A stretch of DNA of 64,000 nt. Origin: Aurantiochytrium sp. KH105 (taxonomy: Eukaryota > Sar > Bigyra > Thraustochytrida > Thraustochytriidae). Positions within the stretch are counted from its first letter, which is position 1; the number at the start of each line of letters is the position of its first letter. A program made the translations under genes and the position numbers. Location of the stretch: assembly GCA_003116975.1 (NCBI GenBank), contig BGKB01000040.1, forward strand, positions 1 through 64,000, written 5' to 3'. Below the pieces are notes generated by a model that did no database searches, was not told where the DNA came from, and saw only the letters and a program-made list of their open reading frames with translations. Of the stretch, positions 31,001-39,589 are shown piece after piece.

Positions 31001-33093
31001 GCGGCATCGAGCCACTCAAGCAAGAGCTCCCACAGAGCCACCAACATGTACTGCACCCGCAAAAGCTCCTCCGTGCTTACATATAGAAACGAGATCATCG
31101 ACTCCTTCTCCGTGCGCCCCAACACTTGAAGTAGCTCCGAGCACGTACGCACAAACGAATTGTGCATGGTCACCTGTTCCGTTCGCGAGCGAACGTGCGG
31201 GACCTCGTGCGGGTTGGTCTTGAGGTTCTTTTTCAAGGCCTCAACCGCGTCGCGGAGCCGTCGTGCGCTCTGCGAAGTGAGCTGATCCCCTGGCGTCGCG
31301 TTCGCCCCGCCAAGCATGATGCGCTGCAGAAACGTCGGCCGCTCCTCGTTCTCCGTCATGACAATGGGCGAAACAAGCTCGACGCCCTTTTCTGTCAAGA
31401 CACCGTGGCCCAGCTGCACCGAGCCGGGAAGTGGATCAAAACATGTCACGCACCGCATCTCGCCTACGTGCTTGCCGAAAAGAACGAGTTCGCGTAGGAT
31501 CGATACAGATGCCGGATGAATAAAGTTCTTGCGGCCAGCCTCGCTCAGGTCGTCAAAGCAATGACACCGGTCCTGATCCACTTGTGCGAGCTCAAAGAGC
31601 TGCTCAATTGGAACCCAGCATTCGCCAACGAGCTGCGCATCCTGCTCCGCCAGCGGGGTTTCGGGCGCCTGGCCGGCCCCGGTGCCCATCCCCGGGCCCG
31701 TGCTTTTCGTGCCAACAGACCGCTGGCCATCCGAAGCATCCTCGTGATGCGACGCAGAGTCCGACATTGTTTCCGGATCGTCTACCTTGACTTCATAGAC
31801 TGAGAACTCAATGGTGCCTGCGAGAAAAGAACGGAAGCGCGTCTCATCCGTTTCTCGAATCTTGGGCAGGGCTTTGTGCAGCCAACGCACCTTGTACGAC
31901 TCGCCGACAGCATCCATTTGCGGGATCATGGCTTTGCGCGACTCGAACACCAAGGGCTTTTCGCCATCCGTGCGAAAGAGCTTGTAGCGCAAAATGTACT
32001 TGCGGGTTTTGTCCTCGACAAATGCTGTGCTTTTCAGCTTTTCCAGCACATCTCGCTTCTCCATTTGCAGAAGTGTTTTGCTGATGCGTTGCACGTCGGA
32101 TTTGTCTGAAGCTGCAGACTCTGTGCGCGGCCGCTCAGCAGACACTTCGTCAACATTATCCGTTATCGTGTCTTGTTGTGCAAGCGGCTCATACGTGAGA
32201 ACCACGTCAGAGAGGGCCAAGCTCCAGTGCGCGTACTGGGTGATGCGGCAATTGTAGCTGAGACGTTTGGTCTCGCCCGTGCTCTCTTCATCCTTGAGAA
32301 CAAAAACATGGTGCACAGGTCCGCTCATGACGCGCTCGAGTCCGAGTCGGTACGAGCCAACCTTCCATACCTCTTTTTCACGTAGATGATGCTTCCGCAC
32401 GGCAAAACAGTTGATCACGAGCATGTTGAGCTCGTCGTGCGAGTCGCCGCTCTTGTGCTCGCCTTTGTCGAGGCGCCGCACGACACTGTTATGCAGCGCT
32501 GTCATGGAGTCGCTGTACAGCTGCAGAGCTGTATTTTCCTTCCAGTCAAAGTGCAGCACGGAGCTGTTCCACACACAGCCCTTGGAGTCCGAGGATCCTG
32601 CCGACGTTTCGGGAGTCGTTAGCTTTTCGCCAGCCCAGATGAACTCGAGGTAGAACTCGAGACCCGGTTGCCGAAAAATGCTTCCGCGGGCCTTCATGTG
32701 GCTAATGTAAATCTCGTAGCGCGCCTCTTCCTCGTGTCTAAAATCCTCTGCCGGCAGTTCTTTGATCTTTTCACGGTCCTCCGCGTCGATGCTGTCCATA
32801 TTATGTATTTTTTCTTCCTTCGAGGATGACGGGCTCCCGCCGTCTTCGTCGGACGCGTGTTTTGTCGAATTCGGTGGCGGCGTTGGTCTCGACCTCGGCC
32901 CGTTGCTGTTTCTCCCCCCCACTCTCTTAGTGATCACCTCCATTCGCTCAAACGTCTGTCCCGGCTTGTGGTGGTGCGCAGCCTGGTGCGCCATTGGCCC
33001 TGCGCCTCGCTCTACGGGCATTTCATTCTCCTTGAGCGTGGACGCCGCGCCCTGCCCGCTCTTGTCCACGGGCTTGGCGCACGTGCACCCCAT
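28066..33093 (-). CDS. 1675-residue putatively acylated protein, C2-like N-terminus, DUF1765-like C-terminal region
   Basis: The protein begins MGCTCAKP. Glycine 2 fits N-myristoylation, and C3 and C5 fit palmitoylation, so attachment to the cytosolic face of a membrane is likely. After a low-complexity linker, residues about 100-315 look like a C2-type beta-sandwich (EARYEIYISHMKARG...LEFYLEFIWAG...LALSDVVLTYEPL). The middle (about 560-1100) is mostly helical. About 1195-1420 includes FEFKLLAHMLWVLLHQDHFQVVLKTLEFIYNHW and FVQLFFHWQEEVRHFMHTLLAF-type text, which resembles the DUF1765 family of fungal proteins; I hold this only weakly. Basic, Ser-rich linkers separate the regions. No catalytic motif is seen. 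The ATG at 33093 is the first codon of the acylation motif, which fixes the start. It could be a signalling scaffold or lipid-transfer-type protein. Confidence 0.8.
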   Translation of the reverse strand: MGCTCAKPVDKSGQGAASTLKENEMPVERGAGPMAHQAAHHHKPGQTFERMEVITKRVGGRNSNGPRSRPTPPPNSTKHASDEDGGSPSSSKEEKIHNMDSIDAEDREKIKELPAEDFRHEEEARYEIYISHMKARGSIFRQPGLEFYLEFIWAGEKLTTPETSAGSSDSKGCVWNSSVLHFDWKENTALQLYSDSMTALHNSVVRRLDKGEHKSGDSHDELNMLVINCFAVRKHHLREKEVWKVGSYRLGLERVMSGPVHHVFVLKDEESTGETKRLSYNCRITQYAHWSLALSDVVLTYEPLAQQDTITDNVDEVSAERPRTESAASDKSDVQRISKTLLQMEKRDVLEKLKSTAFVEDKTRKYILRYKLFRTDGEKPLVFESRKAMIPQMDAVGESYKVRWLHKALPKIRETDETRFRSFLAGTIEFSVYEVKVDDPETMSDSASHHEDASDGQRSVGTKSTGPGMGTGAGQAPETPLAEQDAQLVGECWVPIEQLFELAQVDQDRCHCFDDLSEAGRKNFIHPASVSILRELVLFGKHVGEMRCVTCFDPLPGSVQLGHGVLTEKGVELVSPIVMTENEERPTFLQRIMLGGANATPGDQLTSQSARRLRDAVEALKKNLKTNPHEVPHVRSRTEQVTMHNSFVRTCSELLQVLGRTEKESMISFLYVSTEELLRVQYMLVALWELLLEWLDAATFSIRILFFDVLVAIMKRGELGEFMMAPRDSTSRHDKDSEVARFFLQYRDVCYRTLGWTLKKLSLKGGFPELRLFCARVVAIMSFRLPKFGQLLYQAILPDNEASIKEWARSKALRRVLRSDGRKFLHPEWNAGWYSLTDNFMTTPHSSRTGKRGSSNGESFDSNDSLSGASAQADEAAAQAAQAEGVDIAEVAERVQLDRVRIGQADNEMLLNWRGFHRNLEKLYGRAALEKQEAVLPMGTTKDGNYQAPLWLRRVQKHGHFFFMYSSEWITYVLDTLGVLATQSTENFEGRTFKSGIRWHNIPGYKQILKAFLLELRRREPKEYPESLRKLSLLLLVDNNLVTPFGNIIIPKTNVFDLDSVTTTIDLLSAWFSTVHGWPGRFVAAKVLRSDGPHTALSADMAMSKARSLFFTRMEESHQESKTKVLESLNEVKIKRHESTDARHHIDVAPPPAPMAQLRAAGTLSNEAAKLPAMSSRGVHAVPSPEPYVSAWDFDTVCIYYPHLDVVRRKFKRSEAENRLPGGITVNNDRSKCNWFSYLYADTPPLLPSAFEFKLLAHMLWVLLHQDHFQVVLKTLEFIYNHWRSFPLSFQDRVRTMLLAKYEEDPDFTHHGANDHHLHVSTVARETSVFGMDVIRYSAGGHEENKPTLFVQLFFHWQEEVRHFMHTLLAFRMCRSLERTESLRRILAAVRIALLSVEPTMWDRLWKPDAPIEDRWTQRNCVDSNTVRSQYLLGKSLHRQFEDEYDPMRNGEGARSVPTTPSSQGGGAGSGHHSKSFFKRRGSKENIPVPVKEHTGTRNAYLDDGEILRTRSSDDVTRIVSELSRSLERPSAASTSAIVHSASDSSVRPPTKPARGESLDGADDVTSPRSHPDPAIEAVLNADSVTSPKEAKADLERELSKDLKLINETHWPLYLRAYAVPSVTKFKRIWLNSLDPKVHSPVLEWSVTVMDRGEMKVYGGIAHFQPSGPQAGGYR

Positions 33094-33623
33094 CTTTCCT
33101 CACCTCGCGCCAAGTCTCTTGATTTTTTCGCAAGGGCGTCGGCCGAGATTCTTTTTCCGCCCGAATTTGCTTGGCTTCGGGGTTTTGTTCTGCTTTACGC
33201 TCTGCTCCGCTCTGCGAGCCCCCGCTCGCGCTCGCGCGCTGATGTGCGCCTTGCTGTCGTTCGCCGCCACCCAGCTCAGCTCGCTCCACAACGGCGCGGC
33301 CGGGACGTCCCTCCAGGAAGCCGCGCGCGGCAGGCCGGTCCCTCGGCTCCTTCCCCTCCTTGGCCCGCGCGGGAGTCGCGAGCGGCGCTGCACAGGGCCC
33401 GCGGCAGCTCGCTGTCCTCGCGCTCGCCCTGCAGCTCGAGCTCGAGCTCGCTGGTCGTCGTCGTCGACGAGGTCCTCGCCCCCGTCCTCGTCGCGGCCTC
33501 TGCTTGCGGCGGCGGCGCGTCGGCCGATCGGCCTCGGCGCAAAGAGCCTCGCCCGCTCGCTCCTCGGTTCGCCGCGCGGACGCGCCAGCGCGGCGGGCGC
33601 GCGCGGCGGGGGCGCTCCCCTCG

Positions 33624-33710
33624 CGGCCGGCCGGCCGGCGCGGCGAGGGCGGAGGCGCGCGCGGCGNCGGCCGGCCGGCCGGCGCGGCGAGGGCGGAGGC
33701 GCGCGCGGCG
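33624..33710. repeat. Identical 43-bp duplication flanking one ambiguous base
   Basis: Positions 33624-33666 and 33668-33710 are identical 43-mers beginning CGGCCGGCCGGCCGG, separated by a single N at 33667. This looks like two contig ends with an unmerged overlap rather than biology. Confidence 0.85.
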
Positions 33711-33816
33711 AGGGCGGAGAGGCGGCGCGCGCGGGCGGCGGAGGCGGACTCGCACGAAGCGGGTTTGCGCCTGCGGCACTGCGCGCACTCGCTGTTCAAA
33801 GACAAACTTCGCTGCC

Positions 33817-33928
33817 ACATTTCAAATTCAAATCCAAATTCAAACCCAAGTTCAAATCCAAATCCAAGTTCAAATCCAAATCCAAATTCAAATCCAAAGT
33901 CAAAAAATCCAAATTCACAGTCAAATCA
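33817..33928. repeat. ATTCAA/ATCCAA hexamer array
   Basis: About 18 imperfect copies of a hexamer (ATTCAA or ATCCAA) form an AT-rich island in GC-rich surroundings. It lies about 460 bp upstream of the DCAF4-like start. The hexamer period keeps frame, so all frames stay open, but the translation is monotonous. Confidence 0.85.
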
Positions 33929-34385
33929 TCGCGACAACCACCACTGGCACTGGCCGGGACCCCCCCCCCCCCTATTGGCGCGAGCGAGCGCAAGTGCAGA
34001 ATGGCACCGCTCACAATACGTTATACCGCCGTCGCAAGGCGGCAGTTTCCGCGCCACACGGCGCCAAGGGGGCTAAGATTCAAACACAGCGCGAAGGCAG
34101 GTCGCAAGTGGGGTAATCGGGCCACAAACACGCTATAGACCGCCGCGAAATGAGCCTTTCGCGCCGCAAAGTGGAACCAGCTTGGGGTGATCGATCGCTG
34201 GGAGCAGGCAGAAGTTTTCGTTCAACTTTGCAACAAAACATCCTCGAGACCGCGTAGCGCGGCGCAGCGCGGCGCAGCGCGCGCAAGAGCCAGCCATTGC
34301 TGCCATTGTCGAGAGCTCTTCCCTCTTCGCGTGCCGTTCTTGCGGTGCAGGCTCTCTAGCCTCAAGAGAGTTGAGCTCATCGCAC

Positions 34386-36113
34386 ATGCAGGATGACCGT
34401 CGAGGACGAGTAGGGCGTGGCGGTGGCGGTGCGCGAGAACGAGGAAGAGGAGCAACTGCAGCAGCGACAGTAGGAGAAGACGGCCATCGACGTCGACGTC
34501 AAAACGTGGATGCACGAGAAGGCTCTCGCAACGCGCCACACGAGCGGCGAGGTCGTGGTCGAGGCCGAGGTCGAGGTCGAGGTCGAGGACGTGGTCGAGG
34601 ACGCGGAGGACGCAGTAATCAAGACCAGGATGTCCGAAGAAAACGCCAAAGACCCTCTTCTTCAGCGTCTGCGACTCACGACGAGCGTGCGAGCGTGCCT
34701 GGCCCCTCGGGTCTCGTGTACGACCCGCACACGGATCGATACTATCCTGCGTCAGCACCGCGGCACCTTTACGCAGACGCAGACGTCAAGCATGAGTCAA
34801 AAGAGGAAGAAGGAGAAGAGGAAGACGGCCCAGCAAGTCCAAAGCGCCAAAGATCACAGGCAGCTCGGCAAGTACCAGCCACCCAATTTACAAGATCGCA
34901 TCCGCTATGGGCCAGAGAAATCGGTGGTGTCAAGAGCAGGAGCGCATATTTGCCGAGCACGCGATTTCTTCATCATCGGCTTTGCGCGGCGACCAAGAAG
35001 GCAGATTCAAACGTGCAAGAACTTCGCGGCGGTTTCTTTCCCGTGGCAGTAGAGCGAAACCGGCTGCTCTTTATGCGAGATTATTACAGTGCCGATGTTG
35101 CGTATTTGGACAACTTGCATGTGGTCGAAAGGGCAAGTGCAGATGTCAACTTTTGGCGGCACACGTGCCCAAGAGTCTTTGCCGCGACCTCGGATCAGAA
35201 ATCTGGGTGGTGTGTGATTCATTCGCGGACAGAGGCCAGGCATTCAAAAGTTATAACCATAATGATGATGGGGCCGACGACGGTGACCTCGGAAATTGTG
35301 TGTCGCAGTCCTCCGAGCGCGGTTGCGTGTGCATTTTCACGCAAAAACATGTATGCAGGGCCTGCCTATGCAATAGCCTGCGAGAAAAACCTCATTCTGC
35401 TTCCACCGGACGGAAGTCGGGGAAGAGACGCGCGTTTGAAGAGCGACATTCGTAGTGCTGCTTTCATCGACGGGGCGCAAAGCATACTTTGCGGGACGCG
35501 GAGCGGCTCGCTCATGCAAGTCGATGTGCGAAGTCGTCGTGTCGAAACCTTGATGGATTCAGAGCAACCTCGAACCGTGACATGGCTTCGCGCACTTCGC
35601 AGTTGCGGCGAGCAGGACATTGTTGCAAGTTTTAGCCCGTCCGGAAACGCACATGCTGCGGACGAGCACCTTGTTCGCCTCGACCGTCGCAAGCCCAATC
35701 GTCCAGTCGTCACCTACGAGGGGCATGTCAATAATTTCTTTCAAGAGACTCATGCAATATCTGGAGCCGAACATCTCTTATCAGCTCTCGGGGCTGACGG
35801 ATACGTCCGCGTCTGGGACGTGCATGCGGGCAAGCGTCTGATAACGCAAAAGATTCCCGACGCTGAAAAATATACGGACCGCATGTGTACGCTTGGAACG
35901 TGCCTTGACGAATTGCCGGGGCTTTTTCCTGAGGCAGACAATCCGCTTCCGAAAAGCTACAACGAGCCAGAGGAATGTGTGGGAAAGTGGCCCGAGCGGC
36001 CTCTCTTCAAGAACCGTAGCGCTGCCGCGACCATTCTTTGTGGTATACCCAGCAAGGGGATTTATCACAAGCTCGTAGCTCCATTCTTTTCGAACGCCTC
36101 GAGCGCGCAATAA
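34386..36113 (+). CDS. DCAF4/WDR21-like WD-repeat protein
   Basis: The product has 575 residues from the ATG at 34386; five codons upstream the frame opens only with TTG. The N-terminus (1-100) is Arg/Gly-rich, with a run of about ten Gly-Arg dipeptides at 55-74 encoded by a CGAGGT-type hexamer repeat. GLVYDPHTDRYYPA (109-122) matches the short motif that precedes the propeller in DCAF4 (WDR21), a substrate receptor of CUL4-DDB1 ubiquitin ligases. The rest is a divergent beta-propeller; the clearest blade is GHVNNFF...HLLSALGADGYVRVWD near residues 445-480. The last 49 bases overlap the coding end of the HEAT-repeat gene on the other strand. The family call rests on the YDP motif plus the last blade, so a generic WD protein is the alternative. 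Confidence 0.75.
   Translation: MQDDRRGRVGRGGGGARERGRGATAAATVGEDGHRRRRQNVDAREGSRNAPHERRGRGRGRGRGRGRGRGRGRGGRSNQDQDVRRKRQRPSSSASATHDERASVPGPSGLVYDPHTDRYYPASAPRHLYADADVKHESKEEEGEEEDGPASPKRQRSQAARQVPATQFTRSHPLWAREIGGVKSRSAYLPSTRFLHHRLCAATKKADSNVQELRGGFFPVAVERNRLLFMRDYYSADVAYLDNLHVVERASADVNFWRHTCPRVFAATSDQKSGWCVIHSRTEARHSKVITIMMMGPTTVTSEIVCRSPPSAVACAFSRKNMYAGPAYAIACEKNLILLPPDGSRGRDARLKSDIRSAAFIDGAQSILCGTRSGSLMQVDVRSRRVETLMDSEQPRTVTWLRALRSCGEQDIVASFSPSGNAHAADEHLVRLDRRKPNRPVVTYEGHVNNFFQETHAISGAEHLLSALGADGYVRVWDVHAGKRLITQKIPDAEKYTDRMCTLGTCLDELPGLFPEADNPLPKSYNEPEECVGKWPERPLFKNRSAAATILCGIPSKGIYHKLVAPFFSNASSAQ
34548..34616 (+). repeat. CGAGGT-type hexamer repeat encoding Gly-Arg run
   Basis: Roughly eleven imperfect copies of GGTCGA/GGACGT code for alternating Gly and Arg inside the DCAF4-like gene. 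The same hexamer, on the other strand, occurs non-coding at 15702-15731. Confidence 0.85.
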
Positions 36114-39100
36114 AATGATGACGATACTTTGGCTGCGTCCGTGGCGAGTACGCGCTCAATCAGATCTTCCAGCTGATCGAGTCGCGGCCAAGCTTGTCGT
36201 ATCTGCTCGACGTCCATTTTTTCAATCAGGTCCTGCACGTGGAAGACCGTTCGCGGGTCGGCATCGCTGGCACACATGAGAAGGAGCGTCTTTAGATTGT
36301 GCGCCCCCTGACCTGCCAGAGCGTCGGCTGCAATTCGTCGAGTGCGGGAATTTTCAGACTGCAAGGCTGCGCGCACGAGCAAGAGGTCGCCCTCTGGCGC
36401 GGCCGCCGCGAGGGTCTGCGCTGCAGCGGTTGCCACACATGCGGACGGGTCCTCGAGAGCAGCAAAGAGCATAGGATGTAGAACGCGAAGATTCAGCTTG
36501 TACGTCACTGCGGCTCCCGTGCTCGATTGACTGGCCGCACGATCGGCGACTTTGGCGAGGGCGTGCACCGCGGCGACCCGTGCGGACGATGACACGTCCT
36601 GAATTAACGCCGAGAACAATGTATCGACAGCCTGCTCACCGATGCTTCCAGGACCAAGATGCTGCGTGTGCGCGAGGCCCTCAATCGCCGCGACGCGACT
36701 CTGTGCAGAAATGTTGGGATCCTTGGCGAGGTGAATGAGCGCGCGTGTTCCCTCGGGGCCCATCTTTCCAAGAGCGAGACCAGCATCGGATGACCGCAAA
36801 CTTCCACTGCGAAGACCCCGCTCAAGAGCAGCAATGGACTCCGCCCCACAGAGTGGGGCCCATGCCGCAAGGGCGAACGTTGCAACGCGTCGAACTTTCC
36901 ACTTGGGGTCTCGCAGCGCACGTTGCGCATGATGCAAGAGCTCACGTGCGAATGGAGCCGTACGTGTGGCGCAAGTCTGCTGCTCCTTTGCTCCGTCTGC
37001 GATCCATAAAAAGAGACTTGCGAGCTTTTCGATGGCCAAAATGCTTGCTTCTCGCACCTGATCGCTGGCACTTTCGCTTGCACGCCCAAGAGCTGCAAAG
37101 TGCCGATGCTGTGCCAAAAAGGCTCTGCTCTTACAACGTGATAAAAGGACCCCCAGTGTGCTTGCTGCGCAGGCTTGAACATTTAGCTCTGGATCTTTTT
37201 CAAGAGCCGCAATGCAGATGGCAACGGCGCGTGGATGCCATGGGCAGTCCGAGACGCCATCGTCGTTGCCATCGCGTGCTAATGATGCGCTGTGCTGCAC
37301 TTCGCGTGTACATCTAACCGCGCCGCACGCCTGAAGACAGTTCAAGGCTGTGCGAACGTCGAGCTGAAGCATGACTGTCTTGCGATGGATGAGCATATCA
37401 AAGTCATTCATGTCGACGAGAGCTACGTTGTCAACTTGAATGGTCAAAAGATCAAGTTCGGGGACAATGGCACTTGTCGGAGCCCAGGTGGTGGCCACCT
37501 GGAGGCGGGGCGCCTGTGCGTTAAGCGCAAGGGCTTGCAGGGCACATACCCTTGCTCGAGCGCTACTGGTCTGTACGTTTCCGATGATTCGCATCAACCT
37601 GTGGACGCCAGATTCTCCGCATTGCCTCAAAGCCCAGGTGCAGAAAAGCGGATCAGCCTTTGCTTCATCGAGAAGGGTTGACAGAGCGTCAACGATCGCA
37701 TCGAGCTCTCTCGCACTGCATGCATGAGCAAGCGTCCCGAGGCAAAAGCATGCAATTGTTTTCACTTGAGAAGAAAAGCTTGCGCTTGAAGGTTGACGCA
37801 CGCGCGACATTAGCAGGGGAAGCAGTGCGGTGGCTTTGCGACGATCGTCGCAGAGCATCGCATCGGCGATTGTCGTTGCATGTGGATGGTGCCCCTTTTG
37901 CGCAAGCTGCAAGAGGATATTCTCCATGTCGCCAGCTGATGGCCTTGCATAATTACGCAAGATAACGTTTTGCAGGGCGCCTTCTGCAAGCCAGGGGTGG
38001 TCGCCTAGCATTGTGGCTGCGGCGGTGTACGGGAGCTGCTCGAGCAGCGGTAGGATCTCGTCAAGGATAGGATCAAGACTGTGGTCTTCCTCAAGGAGCC
38101 GAGTTATGACTTGATGGGCACCAGGCAAAAGTGCTTGTACAACAAAGGCGTCTTGGTGATCCAAATCTCCACGGGCGCGTGCTTGTTGAAGTGCTGCGCT
38201 CATTGCTGCGACATTTGCTGCGTTCGGGCATTTCGATGCATTCGCAATAATTTCTAGCAAATCGTCTAGTCTGTGATTCGCAACATGCGGCCACATGCCG
38301 AGTCGCAGTGCAGCGGCAGAGTTCCGACGTGCTCGAAGGCGCGGCAGTGGAAAGCTTACTTTTGCTGTCGTGGCGTCTTCTCGCTTACGATCGTGCGTCT
38401 CTTCATGTACGGTCGTCGTGTGATTTATTGCAAAGTCCTCCTTTCCCTTTACGCTTTCCTCCTCGCATACTTCATCTCGAATATGAACCTCTTCTTGATC
38501 TTCTTTTTCTTCTTCCTTTACTTCTTCTTCTTCTTCAGAATGAAAGTCCTCGCGATGATTGTTTCTTGTTGTTTTGGTACCTGGGGATTTGTTGGTGCTT
38601 GTGACTTTCTGTTCGTGCTGGGCAAGCGCTTGTAGTGCCTTGGCAAGGTGAGCGGCCGCGGCAAGAGCCATTTCCTGATCGAGATGTCGTTCCCAGCCGT
38701 TGCTTCTCGAGTGCGGATGCTCCAAATTAGAATTCTTTTCTGGTTGCTCTCGCACCTCACAACGCGCAAGAACTAGACATGCGCAGCGAAGCAAAGCTTC
38801 TACAAATTCTGGCCAGCAGAGCGCGCGCTTATTTGTTTTGCCACTACAGAGAGAGTGCATGGATTGGCGATAGCAGCGTGCAGCCTCGGCCGGCTTGATG
38901 GCGAAATGAAGACGTTGGAGGGTTGCCAAAAAGGCCGTGAGACTGACTGCTGCATACGGAGTTTTGCTTCGGATCGGTGACGCAAATGACGCATCGCAAA
39001 TCCGCGCGGCATTCGCAAAAGCTTGAGCAAAGAGTCCATCAATCGCAGGGTCTACAACCAGCGACATGACCACGTCCGAGAGCAGCTGCTGCGGCAGCGT

Positions 39101-39589
39101 GGCAATCGATTGAAAGTCAGCTACAATGTGTCGGCGTGAGAGAACCGCACGCGCCTCGTCTTCGTGCATCGCCGCTCGAACAATGGCAAGTTCAAGGTCC
39201 TCGCGCGAGGGCAAATCTCCTTTGGCAATATTACGGTTTTTCACACCACGCTGCCTCACTTTGCTCTCCTCCTGACGAAGGACGTTGTCAAGCTCGCGCC
39301 ATGCGAACCAGGGCGAAAGCAGCCGATTTTCTCGCGTCCACGCACGGAGATCACGCTTCAACGTTGCGCTGGTGTGCACGGACTGCATTATCAAGAACAG
39401 AATCGCAAGAATTCGCTCCTGCTTTGCACGGCGTGCGTCGTCGACCTGTGCATTCACAACCGACCAGGCCTGCTCTCTATGCCTGATGTTTTTGCGATGT
39501 CGCTTCGTCTTCCCCGCCTCGGCTTCGAGCTCCTCGCCGTTTGAGACGAAAAGGTCGGTCGGTGGCGATCGTTTGGGGACATGCACCAC
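36065..39589 (-). CDS. HEAT/armadillo-repeat protein (HEATR4-like?), start unresolved
   Basis: The frame has 1174 codons. The C-terminal two thirds (about 440-1170) are helical repeats of HEAT type, for example VRRVATFALAAWAPLCGAESIAALERGL, ALGKMGPEGTRALIHLAKDPNISAQSRVAAIEGLAH and SSARVAAVHALAKVADRA. A Glu-rich acidic linker lies at about 350-400, and the N-terminal 300 residues are not recognised. The repeat pattern and length bring to mind HEATR4, but I cannot confirm that. The frame begins after a stop at 39605-39607 and has no ATG until 39388 (residue 68). The 67 codons before that ATG nevertheless look coding, so a short 5' exon, a frameshift or the downstream ATG are all possible. An ATG at 39582 is one frame off. 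The 3' coding end overlaps DCAF4 by 49 bp. Confidence 0.75.
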   Translation of the reverse strand: MVHVPKRSPPTDLFVSNGEELEAEAGKTKRHRKNIRHREQAWSVVNAQVDDARRAKQERILAILFLIMQSVHTSATLKRDLRAWTRENRLLSPWFAWRELDNVLRQEESKVRQRGVKNRNIAKGDLPSREDLELAIVRAAMHEDEARAVLSRRHIVADFQSIATLPQQLLSDVVMSLVVDPAIDGLFAQAFANAARICDASFASPIRSKTPYAAVSLTAFLATLQRLHFAIKPAEAARCYRQSMHSLCSGKTNKRALCWPEFVEALLRCACLVLARCEVREQPEKNSNLEHPHSRSNGWERHLDQEMALAAAAHLAKALQALAQHEQKVTSTNKSPGTKTTRNNHREDFHSEEEEEVKEEEKEDQEEVHIRDEVCEEESVKGKEDFAINHTTTVHEETHDRKREDATTAKVSFPLPRLRARRNSAAALRLGMWPHVANHRLDDLLEIIANASKCPNAANVAAMSAALQQARARGDLDHQDAFVVQALLPGAHQVITRLLEEDHSLDPILDEILPLLEQLPYTAAATMLGDHPWLAEGALQNVILRNYARPSAGDMENILLQLAQKGHHPHATTIADAMLCDDRRKATALLPLLMSRVRQPSSASFSSQVKTIACFCLGTLAHACSARELDAIVDALSTLLDEAKADPLFCTWALRQCGESGVHRLMRIIGNVQTSSARARVCALQALALNAQAPRLQVATTWAPTSAIVPELDLLTIQVDNVALVDMNDFDMLIHRKTVMLQLDVRTALNCLQACGAVRCTREVQHSASLARDGNDDGVSDCPWHPRAVAICIAALEKDPELNVQACAASTLGVLLSRCKSRAFLAQHRHFAALGRASESASDQVREASILAIEKLASLFLWIADGAKEQQTCATRTAPFARELLHHAQRALRDPKWKVRRVATFALAAWAPLCGAESIAALERGLRSGSLRSSDAGLALGKMGPEGTRALIHLAKDPNISAQSRVAAIEGLAHTQHLGPGSIGEQAVDTLFSALIQDVSSSARVAAVHALAKVADRAASQSSTGAAVTYKLNLRVLHPMLFAALEDPSACVATAAAQTLAAAAPEGDLLLVRAALQSENSRTRRIAADALAGQGAHNLKTLLLMCASDADPRTVFHVQDLIEKMDVEQIRQAWPRLDQLEDLIERVLATDAAKVSSSFYCALEAFEKNGATSL

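Larger units (their letters stand above)
33094..34385. other. Divergent promoter region with ambiguous base and hexamer array
   Basis: This region separates the 1675-residue gene (minus) from the DCAF4-like gene (plus). It is extremely GC-rich from 33180 to 33780 and includes a 43-bp duplication around an N at 33667. It then switches to an AT-richer hexamer array (33817-33928) and a 13-base C run near 33960-33972. Frames of 180-458 codons on both strands run through the N and the repeats and are not genes. Confidence 0.6.

Noticed and set aside
32762-34138. Plus-strand frames of 458 and 419 codons across the divergent promoter
   Set aside because: They run antisense into the 1675-residue gene, through the N and both repeat arrays, and have no recognisable content.
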